Shown here piece after piece: positions 6,754 to 14,654 of a stretch of DNA of 27,744 nt. Below the pieces are notes generated by a model, which had not been told where the DNA came from, ran no database searches, and was given only the letters and a program-made list of their open reading frames with translations. The first letter of the stretch is position 1, and the number at the start of each line of letters is the position of its first letter. Origin of the DNA: an uncultured Lachnospiraceae bacterium (lineage in GTDB: Bacteria > Bacillota > Clostridia > Lachnospirales > Lachnospiraceae). Both the position numbers and the translations under genes were made by a program. The DNA is taken from assembly GCA_910588535.1 (NCBI GenBank), contig CAJUOO010000047.1:1-27744 (forward strand), in the 5' to 3' direction.

Positions 6754-8046
6754 ATGGAGAAAAAATTCTGGGAATATGGAGCACTTCAGGTAAGTGAGAA
6801 TAAGAGATATCTGACAAATGGCGATCGGCCGTTTTTCTGGCTTGGAGATACAGCATGGCTGCTTTTTCAAAAGCTCAGCCTCTCAGATGCACGCCGCTAC
6901 TTAGAAAACAGGCGCGCGAAGAAGTTTCGCGTGATTCAGGCAACCTTGGTGCATATGGTGATGGAAAATCAGGTGGTCCGCGCAGATTTTGATACAGAGG
7001 ATTACTGGGAGCACTGTGATGCCATTATCTCCATGGCAGAGGAAATGGGGCTATATATGGCACTGCTTCCAGCGTGGGGAAGTCTTGTAAAAGAGAAATA
7101 TATCACAGAGGAGAATGTGGAGCGCTATGCTGCTTTTCTCGCAGAGCGCTATGGAAATCGCCCCAATGTGATATGGCTGTTGGGCGGTGATATTCGCGGA
7201 ACGGATGGCTTTGCGATCTATCAAACGCTTGGCAATTACTTGAAAGCACACACAAAACAGCAGCTTGTCGGCTTTCATCCATTTGGAAGAACGTCTTCTT
7301 CACTTTGGTTCCATCAGGAAAAATGGCTGGATTTTAATATGTTCCAGTCTGGCCATAGACGTTATGATCAGGTATCTCTTGGAGAGTGGGATGATAACAA
7401 TGGAAAAGAAGGTTGGTTTGGAGAGGATAACTGGAAGTATGTAAACAGAGATCACGCATACAGTGAGAAAAAGCCCACGGTGGATGGTGAGCCTTCTTAT
7501 GAGTGGATCCCTCAGGGATTGCACGATCCGAAGGAGCCATTTTGGCAGGCATCGGATGTCCGCCGCTATGCATACTGGTCTGTATTTCAGGGAGCGATGG
7601 GGCACACATATGGAGATAATGCTGTTATGCAGTTTTATAATACGCCAGAAAAGCCCGGTTCCTATGGGGTGAAGGAGGTCTGGATGGATGCCATTCACCA
7701 TGAGGGTTCCTGTCAGATGAGCCATCTGGTGAATCTGATGGAGAGTGTAGATTTTCAGAATGGTATGCCTGCCGAGGATCTTTTGGCTTTTGAACAGCGG
7801 GAAAAATATGGTCGTGTCAGCATTTTTGCTGGTGAGAATTATATTTTGTGCTATACTTATCTCGGAGAGGAATTTTCTCTAAAGCTGGATCGGTATCAGG
7901 GAAAGACGCTGGCAGCTTCATGGTTTGATCCTGCCAGTGGAGTGTACAGCCCTATCGGAGAGGTGAAGGCAGAGGAGACGGTATTTAAGCCTGTGAAGAA
8001 ATATTCCAATGGAAATGACTGGGTGCTTCGGATCGATATCAGATAA
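6754..8046 (+). CDS. DUF4038 glycoside hydrolase, GH140 apiosidase-like
   Basis: 430 aa with a DUF4038 TIM-barrel catalytic region (about 10-320) and a C-terminal beta module (about 345-430, WFDPASG) like the collagen-binding-type domain usually attached to DUF4038. GH140 enzymes release D-apiose from rhamnogalacturonan II side chains. The two acid positions expected for GH140 are visible as Asp146 in WLLGGDIRG and Glu246 in VDGEPSYE. There is no signal peptide or anchor, so it acts in the cytoplasm on imported oligosaccharides or glycosides. I start it at 6754 with AGG 8 nt upstream; in-frame ATG 6742 lies in the leader block and GTG 6694 lies in the hairpin. It sits 24 bp before the kinase. 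DUF4038 is broader than GH140, so apiose specificity is likely but not certain. Confidence 0.8.
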   Translation: MEKKFWEYGALQVSENKRYLTNGDRPFFWLGDTAWLLFQKLSLSDARRYLENRRAKKFRVIQATLVHMVMENQVVRADFDTEDYWEHCDAIISMAEEMGLYMALLPAWGSLVKEKYITEENVERYAAFLAERYGNRPNVIWLLGGDIRGTDGFAIYQTLGNYLKAHTKQQLVGFHPFGRTSSSLWFHQEKWLDFNMFQSGHRRYDQVSLGEWDDNNGKEGWFGEDNWKYVNRDHAYSEKKPTVDGEPSYEWIPQGLHDPKEPFWQASDVRRYAYWSVFQGAMGHTYGDNAVMQFYNTPEKPGSYGVKEVWMDAIHHEGSCQMSHLVNLMESVDFQNGMPAEDLLAFEQREKYGRVSIFAGENYILCYTYLGEEFSLKLDRYQGKTLAASWFDPASGVYSPIGEVKAEETVFKPVKKYSNGNDWVLRIDIR

Positions 8047-8069
8047 AGAATGTCAGCGTGGAGGTAGAT

Positions 8070-9560
8070 ATGGAGAAGGATAGACATGGCAAAAGTTATA
8101 TTGTCAGCATTGACCAGAGCACGCAGGGGACGAAGGCACTGCTTTTTGACGAGACGGCGGCACTGTTGGATCGGATGGATATGGCACATCGGCAAAAAAT
8201 CAGCAAAGAGGGTTATATCTCTCATGACCCAGAGGAAATCTGGGAGAATACTCTGTCTGTGCTGCGCGAGCTCCTTAAAAGAAATCAGGTGAAAGAGGGG
8301 GAGCTTAAGGGAATCGGCATCAGCAACCAGAGGGAGACGACGGTGGCATGGGACCGCAGGACGGGAAGTCCAGTCTGTGATGCGGTGGTGTGGCAGTGTG
8401 CCAGAGCAGAGAAGATCTGTGAAGAGATAGACGAAGAGGATAAGGAATATATTAGAGAGAGCACAGGGATACCGCTCTCCCCCTACTTTCCTGCAGCAAA
8501 AATGGCGTGGATACTCAAAAATAATATAGAGGCGGCAAGGCTGGCAGATAGAGGTGATCTATGTCTTGGAACAGTGGATAGCTATTTATTATATCGTCTA
8601 TCTGAAGGAAAAGAATTTAAGACAGATTATTCAAACGCCTCACGTACACAGCTTTTGCATCTGGATACTCTTATGTGGGATCAGAGGATCTGCGAAATGT
8701 TTCAGATACCGGTGGAATGTCTTCCAAAGGTGTGTGACTCAGACAGTCTTTTTTGTATGACGGATCTGGGCGGTCTGTGTGAGAATAAGGTGCCAGTTCA
8801 TGCCGTGCTCGGAGACTCGCACGGGGCACTTTATGGGCAGGGCTGCCATGTGGGCGGTCAGGTAAAGGCCACATACGGAACAGGCTCCTCCTTAATGATG
8901 AATACGGGAGAAAAGAGAATACAGAGTGGGCATGGTCTTGTCACCTCGCTGGCGTGGGGAATTTCTGGAAAGATATGTTATGTGCTTGAGGGCAACTTAA
9001 ATTATACCGGGGCGGTGATTACATGGCTGAAGGATGAGCTCCAGCTTATTGATTCGGAAAAAGAGACAGAGCAGCTTGCGAGAGAGGCGAACCCAGAGGA
9101 TGAAACATATCTCTTGCCAGCATTTAGCGGGCTTGGCGCGCCTTATTGGAACAGCGAGGCAAGAGCAATGCTGTATGGGATGAGGAGAGGAAGCGGAAAG
9201 AAAGAGATTGTGAAAGCAGCACTGGAATGTATTGCATATCAGATTACAGATGTACTTAGAGCGATGGAACAGGACAGTGAAACAGCTATCTCGAAGCTCT
9301 GTGTGGATGGAGGGCCTACCAGAAATAGTTATCTTATGCAATTTCAGAGTGATATGGCGCAGACGGTGGTAGCTGTGGCAGAGGCGGAGGAGATGTCAGG
9401 GCTTGGGGCAGCGTATCTGGCGGGAATTACAATGGGGATATTTGCGAAAGAGAAAGCGTTTGGGAGACTGGGATATAAAGAATATAGTTCTAGAATGGAA
9501 AAGGAAAAGCGAGAAAAACTTTACAGTGGTTGGAAAGATGCATTGACGCGGATTCTTTGA
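8070..9560 (+). CDS. FGGY-family carbohydrate kinase (glycerol kinase-like), candidate apulose kinase
   Basis: 496 aa, the normal length for FGGY kinases. The N-terminal domain opens with VSIDQSTQGTKALLFD (12-27) for phosphate binding and has GISNQRETTVAWD (83-95) as in glycerol kinase. GDSHGALYGQG (248-258) carries the catalytic base Asp249, YGTGSS (269-274) binds phosphate, and VDGGPTRNSYLMQFQSDM (412-429) is the C-terminal FGGY signature. Start chosen at ATG 8070, where GGAGG lies 5-6 nt upstream; a GTG at 8058 is in frame but has poor spacing. Position between the apiosidase-like gene and the rhamnosidase fits ATP-dependent phosphorylation of a ketose such as apulose to its 4-phosphate. 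The glycerol kinase likeness fits a small, branched, glycerol-like substrate, but a true glycerol kinase cannot be ruled out from sequence alone. Confidence 0.9.
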   Translation: MEKDRHGKSYIVSIDQSTQGTKALLFDETAALLDRMDMAHRQKISKEGYISHDPEEIWENTLSVLRELLKRNQVKEGELKGIGISNQRETTVAWDRRTGSPVCDAVVWQCARAEKICEEIDEEDKEYIRESTGIPLSPYFPAAKMAWILKNNIEAARLADRGDLCLGTVDSYLLYRLSEGKEFKTDYSNASRTQLLHLDTLMWDQRICEMFQIPVECLPKVCDSDSLFCMTDLGGLCENKVPVHAVLGDSHGALYGQGCHVGGQVKATYGTGSSLMMNTGEKRIQSGHGLVTSLAWGISGKICYVLEGNLNYTGAVITWLKDELQLIDSEKETEQLAREANPEDETYLLPAFSGLGAPYWNSEARAMLYGMRRGSGKKEIVKAALECIAYQITDVLRAMEQDSETAISKLCVDGGPTRNSYLMQFQSDMAQTVVAVAEAEEMSGLGAAYLAGITMGIFAKEKAFGRLGYKEYSSRMEKEKREKLYSGWKDALTRIL

Positions 9561-9594
9561 GAATAGTTTATTTGAGACAGATAGGAGAAGAATA

Positions 9595-12225
9595 ATGCTC
9601 AGAATAAAGGAAATATGGCTGGACAATAAAAGGGAGCCTGTCGGAACACAGGGGTTTCCTTCTTTTCGCTGGGTGATGGAAAGCGATAAGAAAAATGTAA
9701 TGCAGAGTGCGTATTCCTTCGTGGTGAGAGAGGCACACTCAGATAGAATGATATATGAGAGCGGTTGGGTGGAGAGTGCACGTTCTGTTGAAGTGACACC
9801 GGAAGAAGAATTGGATCTTCGATCCCTTACCAAATATTCTGTCAGTGTAAAGGTACGTGCCGGGGAGGAAGAAAGTCTTGAATCTCCCAGATCATATTTT
9901 ATTACGGGAATTTTAGATAAGAAGGAATGGAAGGCAGACTTTATTTCTGCAGAGTCGAGGGAGGACAAAGATAATTCTCAGGGAACCTGCCTAAAGAAGA
10001 AGGTGATGGTGTCCGGTGACGTGGAAAGTGCTTATGTCTGTACGACGGCTCTTGGCCTGTATCATTTTTATATAAATGGAAATAAAATTGGGGAGGATGA
10101 GCTGACGCCGGGCTGGACCTCTTACCAAAAGCATCTTTGTTATCAGACCTATGATGTGACAGATGCTGTCAGGCAGGGAGAAAATGAGCTTGGCGCTATG
10201 GTGGGAGCAGGCTGGTACAAGGGTAAGATGGGATTTTTGCATCTTCGCAATAATTATGGAGAACAGACAGCATTTTTGATGCAGCTATTGATCCGCTACC
10301 ATGATGGAAGAGAAGAGGTGATAGTGACAGATATTAGCTGGGAGGGTCAATCTTCCCCAGTGCTGTTCTCTGAGATTTATGACGGGGAGAGCTATGATGC
10401 AAGAAGGGAGCTTTATGAGGCGAAGAAGCTTCCTGTTTCTGTAATTGAGTTTCCAAAGGATGTGCTGACTGCACAGCCGGGAGGAAGAGTGAAAAAGATG
10501 GAGGAGCTTTCTGTCAGGAAGCTGATTGTGACGCCAGAGGGAGATACAGTGTTGGATTTTGGACAAAATCTGACAGGATGGGTGGAGTTTCAGATCAGGG
10601 CAGACAGAGGAGAAGAGGTGGTTTTGCAGTGTTTTGAGACGCTGGATGCCAGAGGAAATGTCTATACAGATAATTTAAGGACAGCAAAGCAGACCATTCG
10701 CTATCTATGCAACGGCAGAGACTCCGTCTATCATCCCAATTTTACCTTTCAGGGCTTCCGCTATGTGAAAATTTGTCAGTGGCCTATAAGCGCCGGTCCT
10801 GTGGCTGAGGAAGCTTTTAAGGCATGTGTGCTGTATTCTGAGATGGAGCCTTTAGGAAGCTTTTCTTGTTCAAATCCACTTGTAAATCAGCTTCACCATA
10901 ATATATTGTGGGGCTTGAAGGGAAATTTTGTGGATATTCCGACCGACTGCCCGCAGCGCGATGAGAGAATGGGATGGACTGGGGACGCGCAGATTTTCTG
11001 TCGTACATCCTGTTATCTGATGAACACAGATGTATTTTTCTCAAAGTGGCTGCTTGATGTGGCCGCAGATCAGACAGAAGAGGGCGGTGTTCCGCATGTT
11101 GTCCCCGATATTATTAGCGGAAAGAAGCACAGTGACTGGCTTTTGTCGCAAGGAACACACTCGGCGGCAGCGTGGGCGGATGTTGCTGTGATCAATCCGT
11201 GGACCTTATATCTTATGTATGGGGATCGGGAAATCTTGGAGAGACAATATGACAGCATGAAAAAATGGATACTTTTTATGAAGGATCACTCTAGAGATTC
11301 GATCTGGAATTATAAACTTCAATTTGGGGACTGGGTGGCATTGGACGCCGAGGAGGGCAGTTATTTTGGAGCGACACCGAATGATCTGACCTGCACAGCC
11401 TACTATGCCTATTCCACAGGGCTGTTTGCCAAGATTGCCGGAGTGCTTCACAGAACAGAGGATGAGAAGGAATTTACTAAACTGTATCAGGTGATAGTTG
11501 AGAAATTTCAGAGCACATTCTTTCAGGAAGATGGCTCTATGACTGCACAGACACAGACAGCACATATTGTGGCGCTGTATTTTGGCCTTGTGCCTCAAAG
11601 GCACAGAAAAAAGACAGCGGACAGATTGGCAGAGCTGCTTGAAGAAAACGGTGGACATTTGCTGACAGGTTTTGTGGGGACGCCGTATTTCTGCCATGCA
11701 TTAAGTGAAAATGGCTACACAAGAGAGGCGTATAAGCTGCTTTTAAAAGAAGATTTTCCATCGTGGCTGTATCAGATTAAAATGGGTGCCACAACAGTTT
11801 GGGAACATTGGGATGGCATAAAGCCGGACGGCACTATGTGGAGCAGTGATATGAATTCTTTTAATCATTATGCATATGGGGCTGTAGGAGACTGGCTGTA
11901 CAGGGTTGTTCTGGGAATAGAGCCAGACGAACACAGGCCGGGCTTTCAGCATATTCTGATTAAGCCGCAGACAGATAAGGCATTGGCTTATGCAGAAGGA
12001 TCTTATCAAAGCTTTTACGGGGAGATAGCAGTTCGCTGGGAAAAAGAGAATAACAAAACAAGGCTGTTCTTCCACATTCCTGTCAATACAAGAGCAACAC
12101 TGCTGCTGGAACAAGGGGCAGAGAACATAAGCACAAAAGAACTGTTTGTCGAGAAAAAGGGAGATAGATATCAAGCCGAATGTGGCTCAGGAGATTGGAC
12201 GGTGGAATATACAATAGAAGAATAA
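9595..12225 (+). CDS. GH78 alpha-L-rhamnosidase
   Basis: 876 aa with the full GH78 layout: N-terminal beta-sandwich domains (about 1-420), then the (alpha/alpha)6 barrel (about 425-770) and a C-terminal beta domain. The family signature DIPTDCPQRDERMGWTGDAQ (447-466) contains Glu457, in the place of the general acid, and Asp464; Glu737 in VWEHWDG is in the place of the general base. AGGAGA 7 nt before the ATG supports the start, 34 bp after the kinase. No signal peptide, so it is intracellular. It would remove terminal alpha-L-rhamnose from imported plant glycosides or pectin fragments. Rhamnose and apiose occur together in rhamnogalacturonan II and in some flavonoid glycosides, which suits this neighbourhood. 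No rhamnose isomerase, kinase or aldolase is in the window, so rhamnose must be handled elsewhere or exported. Confidence 0.95.
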   Translation: MLRIKEIWLDNKREPVGTQGFPSFRWVMESDKKNVMQSAYSFVVREAHSDRMIYESGWVESARSVEVTPEEELDLRSLTKYSVSVKVRAGEEESLESPRSYFITGILDKKEWKADFISAESREDKDNSQGTCLKKKVMVSGDVESAYVCTTALGLYHFYINGNKIGEDELTPGWTSYQKHLCYQTYDVTDAVRQGENELGAMVGAGWYKGKMGFLHLRNNYGEQTAFLMQLLIRYHDGREEVIVTDISWEGQSSPVLFSEIYDGESYDARRELYEAKKLPVSVIEFPKDVLTAQPGGRVKKMEELSVRKLIVTPEGDTVLDFGQNLTGWVEFQIRADRGEEVVLQCFETLDARGNVYTDNLRTAKQTIRYLCNGRDSVYHPNFTFQGFRYVKICQWPISAGPVAEEAFKACVLYSEMEPLGSFSCSNPLVNQLHHNILWGLKGNFVDIPTDCPQRDERMGWTGDAQIFCRTSCYLMNTDVFFSKWLLDVAADQTEEGGVPHVVPDIISGKKHSDWLLSQGTHSAAAWADVAVINPWTLYLMYGDREILERQYDSMKKWILFMKDHSRDSIWNYKLQFGDWVALDAEEGSYFGATPNDLTCTAYYAYSTGLFAKIAGVLHRTEDEKEFTKLYQVIVEKFQSTFFQEDGSMTAQTQTAHIVALYFGLVPQRHRKKTADRLAELLEENGGHLLTGFVGTPYFCHALSENGYTREAYKLLLKEDFPSWLYQIKMGATTVWEHWDGIKPDGTMWSSDMNSFNHYAYGAVGDWLYRVVLGIEPDEHRPGFQHILIKPQTDKALAYAEGSYQSFYGEIAVRWEKENNKTRLFFHIPVNTRATLLLEQGAENISTKELFVEKKGDRYQAECGSGDWTVEYTIEE

Positions 12226-12248
12226 CAACAGCTCCTGTTCAGTGCACA

Positions 12249-12294
12249 GTCCCATACAACGGAAATATGCCACTAAGGCAACCGTGTATGGGAC
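12249..12294 (+). repeat. Long imperfect hairpin downstream of the rhamnosidase
   Basis: GTCCCATACAACGG (12249-12262) pairs with CCGTGTATGGGAC (12282-12294) over 13 bp with one bulged A, topped by TGCC-ACTAA-GGCA (12268-12280). There is no T-run after it, so it is not a standard terminator. It could act as a 3' end stabiliser for the cluster transcript. Together with the palindrome at 12305 it may be mobile-repeat debris. Confidence 0.5.
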
Positions 12295-12304
12295 GCGCGG
12301 CGAA

Positions 12305-12332
12305 TAGGGAAAGTAACCGTCCCTACTCAATG
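12305..12332 (+). repeat. REP-like palindrome, copy a
   Basis: TAGGGA (12305-12310) and TCCCTA (12320-12325) enclose AAGTAACCG, followed by CTCAATG. It resembles copy b at 12644-12670, with compensating stem changes (AGGGA/TCCCT against AGAGA/TCTCT). The two copies flank the tRNA gene. Confidence 0.45.
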
Positions 12333-12457
12333 AAATAAAAGGCGATCTTTCGCTAAAAATCAATCTATTATCTGATGAAGGAGCTTGAGAGATTCTACTG
12401 TAAATGTCAATTCTGACTAAACTTTTGCAAAAATTTTAAAATTTTTAAAAAAAGTAC

Positions 12458-12486
12458 TTGCCAAAATGAAAATTTTGTTGTATTAT
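12458..12486 (+). promoter_or_regulatory. Promoter of tRNA-Glu
   Basis: TTGCCA (12458-12463), exactly 17 nt, TATTAT (12481-12486), lying 18-46 bp before the mature tRNA. The upstream stretch is an A/T-rich run (12424-12454) that could serve as an UP element. Confidence 0.7.
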
Positions 12487-12503
12487 AAAGGAGCATTAGT
12501 TAT

Positions 12504-12575
12504 GGCTCGTTGGTCAAGCGGTTAAGACGTCGCCCTCTCACGGCGAAAACAGGGGTTCGATTCCCCTACGAGCTG
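12504..12575 (+). tRNA. tRNA-Glu (anticodon CUC)
   Basis: 72 nt folding as a standard cloverleaf: acceptor GGCTCGT with ACGAGCT (closed by a G-U pair), D arm, anticodon stem TCGCC/GGCGA around the loop CTCTCAC, which gives anticodon CTC, and T arm AGGGG-TTCGATT-CCCCT. The CCA end is not encoded. It stands alone with its own promoter and terminator, not in a tRNA cluster. It reads GAG codons. Confidence 0.95.
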
Positions 12576-12593
12576 CTTATATAAATTCAGAAG

Positions 12594-12628
12594 GTATCAG
12601 GAAGAAAAGACTTCCCGATACTTTTTTT
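12594..12628 (+). terminator. Rho-independent terminator of tRNA-Glu
   Basis: GTATCAGGAAG (12594-12604) pairs with CTTCCCGATAC (12611-12621), 10 of 11 positions, around a 6-nt loop, then seven T. It starts 18 nt after the tRNA. Confidence 0.9.
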
Positions 12629-12643
12629 ATGTTCGGGAGCAAA

Positions 12644-12670
12644 TAGAGAAGGTACCATCTCTGTTCAATT
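12644..12670 (+). repeat. REP-like palindrome, copy b
   Basis: TAGAGA and TCTCTG around AGGTACCA, followed by TTCAATT. It aligns with copy a with roughly 20 of 28 positions matching and paired substitutions in the stem. I associate such ends with REP/RAYT-type repeats in Clostridia, but no transposase is in the window. Confidence 0.4.
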
Positions 12671-12702
12671 AGGATAAATTTTCTTTTATTATTTTCGAAA
12701 GA

Positions 12703-12853
12703 GGTCCGTATAGCCAGTCTGCTGTTTCCTTCCGTCACCCCGCTCCCGCTTAGTGAAAAACGTAATGGATACTAAGCTCGTGAAAAACCTCGCTAAGTAC
12801 CAACGTTTTTCAATAGGTTCCTTGAGGACCACAGGCAGTTCGCCGGACGGACC
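12703..12853 (+). mobile_element. MITE-like foldback element, copy 1
   Basis: 151 bp bounded by GGTCCG (12703-12708) and CGGACC (12848-12853). It carries the same left terminal sequence as copy 2 (starting TATAGCCAGTC) and a 97-bp core (12732-12828) that is identical to 24940-25036. The core contains the perfect inner inverted repeat TGAAAAACGT / ACGTTTTTCA. The right terminal repeat is diverged compared with copy 2. No protein is encoded. It lies between the tRNA terminator and the galM promoter. Confidence 0.7.
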
Positions 12854-12893
12854 CTTACAAAAGTTACATGTTATCATAAGTAAAACAAAATAG

Positions 12894-12922
12894 TTGAATA
12901 TACTGTTAAAATTTAGTATAAT
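12894..12922 (+). promoter_or_regulatory. Promoter of the galM operon
   Basis: TTGAAT (12894-12899), 17 nt, TATAAT (12917-12922). The leader is about 50 nt and ends in CGCGCGGAAATGAGGG (12959-12974), a near copy of the conserved block found in the three pseudoknot leaders, but with no room for the upstream hairpin. Confidence 0.75.
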
Positions 12923-12979
12923 AATTGGCAAAATTACAATGACTATAAGCGGCTGTTTCGCGCGGAAATGAGGGATATT

Positions 12980-14038
12980 ATGGGAGTGAGGATAGAGGAG
13001 TTTGGCACGACAAAAGATGGCTTTCAGGCAAAGCTTTATATATTAGAAAACGAAAATGGAACCATTGTGAAAGTTTCTGACTTTGGAGCAGTGATTGTTT
13101 CTGTTATTGTGAAGGACAGAGATGGTAAAGCTGCCGATATAGCACTTGGCTATCCCGATGTGACAGGGTATGAGACAAATGGGCCGGGATTTGGTGCATG
13201 CATTGGCAGATGCGCCAACCGTATTGGAAACGCTGCATTTACATTAAATGATATTACATATTCACTTGAGAAAAATGATGGAAAAAACAATCTTCACAGC
13301 GGAAAAAATGGATACCAAAAGCGCCCATGGGAGGCGGAGGAACTGGACAGTCCTCTTGGTGCGGCAGTCAGCTTCTCCTTACACAGCCCAGATGGAGATC
13401 AGGGATTTCCGGGAAATCTTGATGTCACTGTCACATACACACTGACAGACGAGGATTCACTGATACTGTCATATAAAGCGGTGTCAGATGCAGATACTAT
13501 TGTAAATTTGACAAATCATTCTTATTTTAATCTGGCCGGCCATGGATCAGGGGATGTATTAAAGCAGAAGGTTTGGATGGATGCAGATTTTTATACAGAG
13601 GCAGATGAAGAATCTATTCCCACTGGACAAATCCTGCCTGTTGCGGGAACACCGATGGACTTTAACACTCCAAAGGCGATAGGAGAGGATATCGACAGTG
13701 ATTATAAGGCGGTGGTTTTGGGCAGAGGCTTTGATCATAATTGGATTCTTAAGACGGAGGATGAGGTAAAGCTGGTTGCCCGCATGGAGGACGAGGGATC
13801 TGGCCGTGGGCTTGAAGTGTATACTGATCTACCGGGGATGCAGTTTTATACAGGTAATTTTTTGAGGGGAACAGAGACGGGGAAGGAGGGAGTGATTTAT
13901 CAAAGACGGGCAGGAGCCTGCTTTGAGACACAATATTTTCCTGACAGTGTGCATCACGATAATTTTCCAAGCCCGGTGCTTCCCGCTTATAAAGAATATA
14001 GCAGCCAGACGATCTTTCGTTTTTATGTAGTGGAGTAG
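12980..14038 (+). CDS. galM: Aldose 1-epimerase (galactose mutarotase)
   Basis: 352 aa with the GalM beta-sandwich fold: GACIGRCANRIGNAAF near the N terminus (about 72-87) with the conserved Asn-Arg pair, NLTNHSYFNLAGHG (about 175-188) with the catalytic His, GFDHNW, and a C-terminal FETQYFPDSVHH segment holding the catalytic Glu. It interconverts alpha and beta anomers of aldoses in the cytoplasm. ATG 12980 is preferred to the in-frame ATG 12968 because AGGG lies 5 nt before it. It heads a tight operon with the HD nucleotidase (7-bp gap) and the EAL protein. It is not adjacent to galactose genes; mutarotation of sugars released by the neighbouring glycosidases is possible but unproven. Confidence 0.95.
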   Translation: MGVRIEEFGTTKDGFQAKLYILENENGTIVKVSDFGAVIVSVIVKDRDGKAADIALGYPDVTGYETNGPGFGACIGRCANRIGNAAFTLNDITYSLEKNDGKNNLHSGKNGYQKRPWEAEELDSPLGAAVSFSLHSPDGDQGFPGNLDVTVTYTLTDEDSLILSYKAVSDADTIVNLTNHSYFNLAGHGSGDVLKQKVWMDADFYTEADEESIPTGQILPVAGTPMDFNTPKAIGEDIDSDYKAVVLGRGFDHNWILKTEDEVKLVARMEDEGSGRGLEVYTDLPGMQFYTGNFLRGTETGKEGVIYQRRAGACFETQYFPDSVHHDNFPSPVLPAYKEYSSQTIFRFYVVE

Positions 14039-14045
14039 GGATTGC

Positions 14046-14654
14046 ATGATGGAGGGAAATAATTTTTTTGCAATGCTCTCGCGCATGCGCTATATCAATC
14101 GATGGGGACTGATGCGCAACACTCTGACGGAGAATATAAGTGAGCATAGTCTGGATGTAGCGATTCTTGCTCATGCGCTGGCGGTTCTTAGAAATACTCG
14201 CTTCGGCGGCAGAGTAAACGCGGAGAGGGCTGCGCTTCTTGGGCTTTTTCATGATTGCACGGAGATTATCACGGGGGATATGCCTACTCCGGTGAAGTAT
14301 TATGCACCAGAACTTCGGAGGGCGTATAAGGAGGTAGAGTCCGCTGCCAAGGAAAATCTGCTGTCAGGGCTTCCCGCAGAGCTTAAAGACATCTACGCTC
14401 CACTTCTTATGGAGACGGAGGAGGAAGCAGAGCTCTGGAGGCTTGTGAAGGCTGCGGACAAGCTGTCGGCACTGATCAAGTGCATGGAGGAGCGAAAGAT
14501 GGGAAATGATGATTTTTTGCAGGCGGAAAAGGCAACAATTGAGGCGGTGAAGGGGATGGGGCTTGCGGAGGCAGATTGTTTTCTTGAGGAATTTCTGCCG
14601 TCCTACAGCTTGACATTGGATGAGCAGGCACGAAAAGGGGAAAAGGGAGTATGA
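14046..14654 (+). CDS. YfbR-like HD-domain 5'-deoxynucleotidase
   Basis: 202 aa, close in length and motif layout to E. coli YfbR, which dephosphorylates deoxyribonucleoside 5'-monophosphates. Visible equivalents are Arg19-Trp20 (substrate selection), His34 in SEHS, His69-Asp70 (the HD pair), Glu73, and Asp138 in AADKLSAL, which together form the metal and substrate site. A ribosome site (GGAGTAGGG) overlaps the end of galM; ATG 14049 is an equally placed alternative start. The last bases overlap the next gene as ATGA. Metal is expected (Co/Mn in the E. coli enzyme). A role in nucleotide salvage is likely; why it shares an operon with galM and a c-di-GMP protein is unclear. Confidence 0.88.
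   Translation: MMEGNNFFAMLSRMRYINRWGLMRNTLTENISEHSLDVAILAHALAVLRNTRFGGRVNAERAALLGLFHDCTEIITGDMPTPVKYYAPELRRAYKEVESAAKENLLSGLPAELKDIYAPLLMETEEEAELWRLVKAADKLSALIKCMEERKMGNDDFLQAEKATIEAVKGMGLAEADCFLEEFLPSYSLTLDEQARKGEKGV

Noticed and set aside
12504..12575. tRNA-Glu as an integration site for the sugar cluster
   Set aside because: The cluster lies on the 5' side of the tRNA, no repeat of the tRNA 3' end is seen and there is no integrase.
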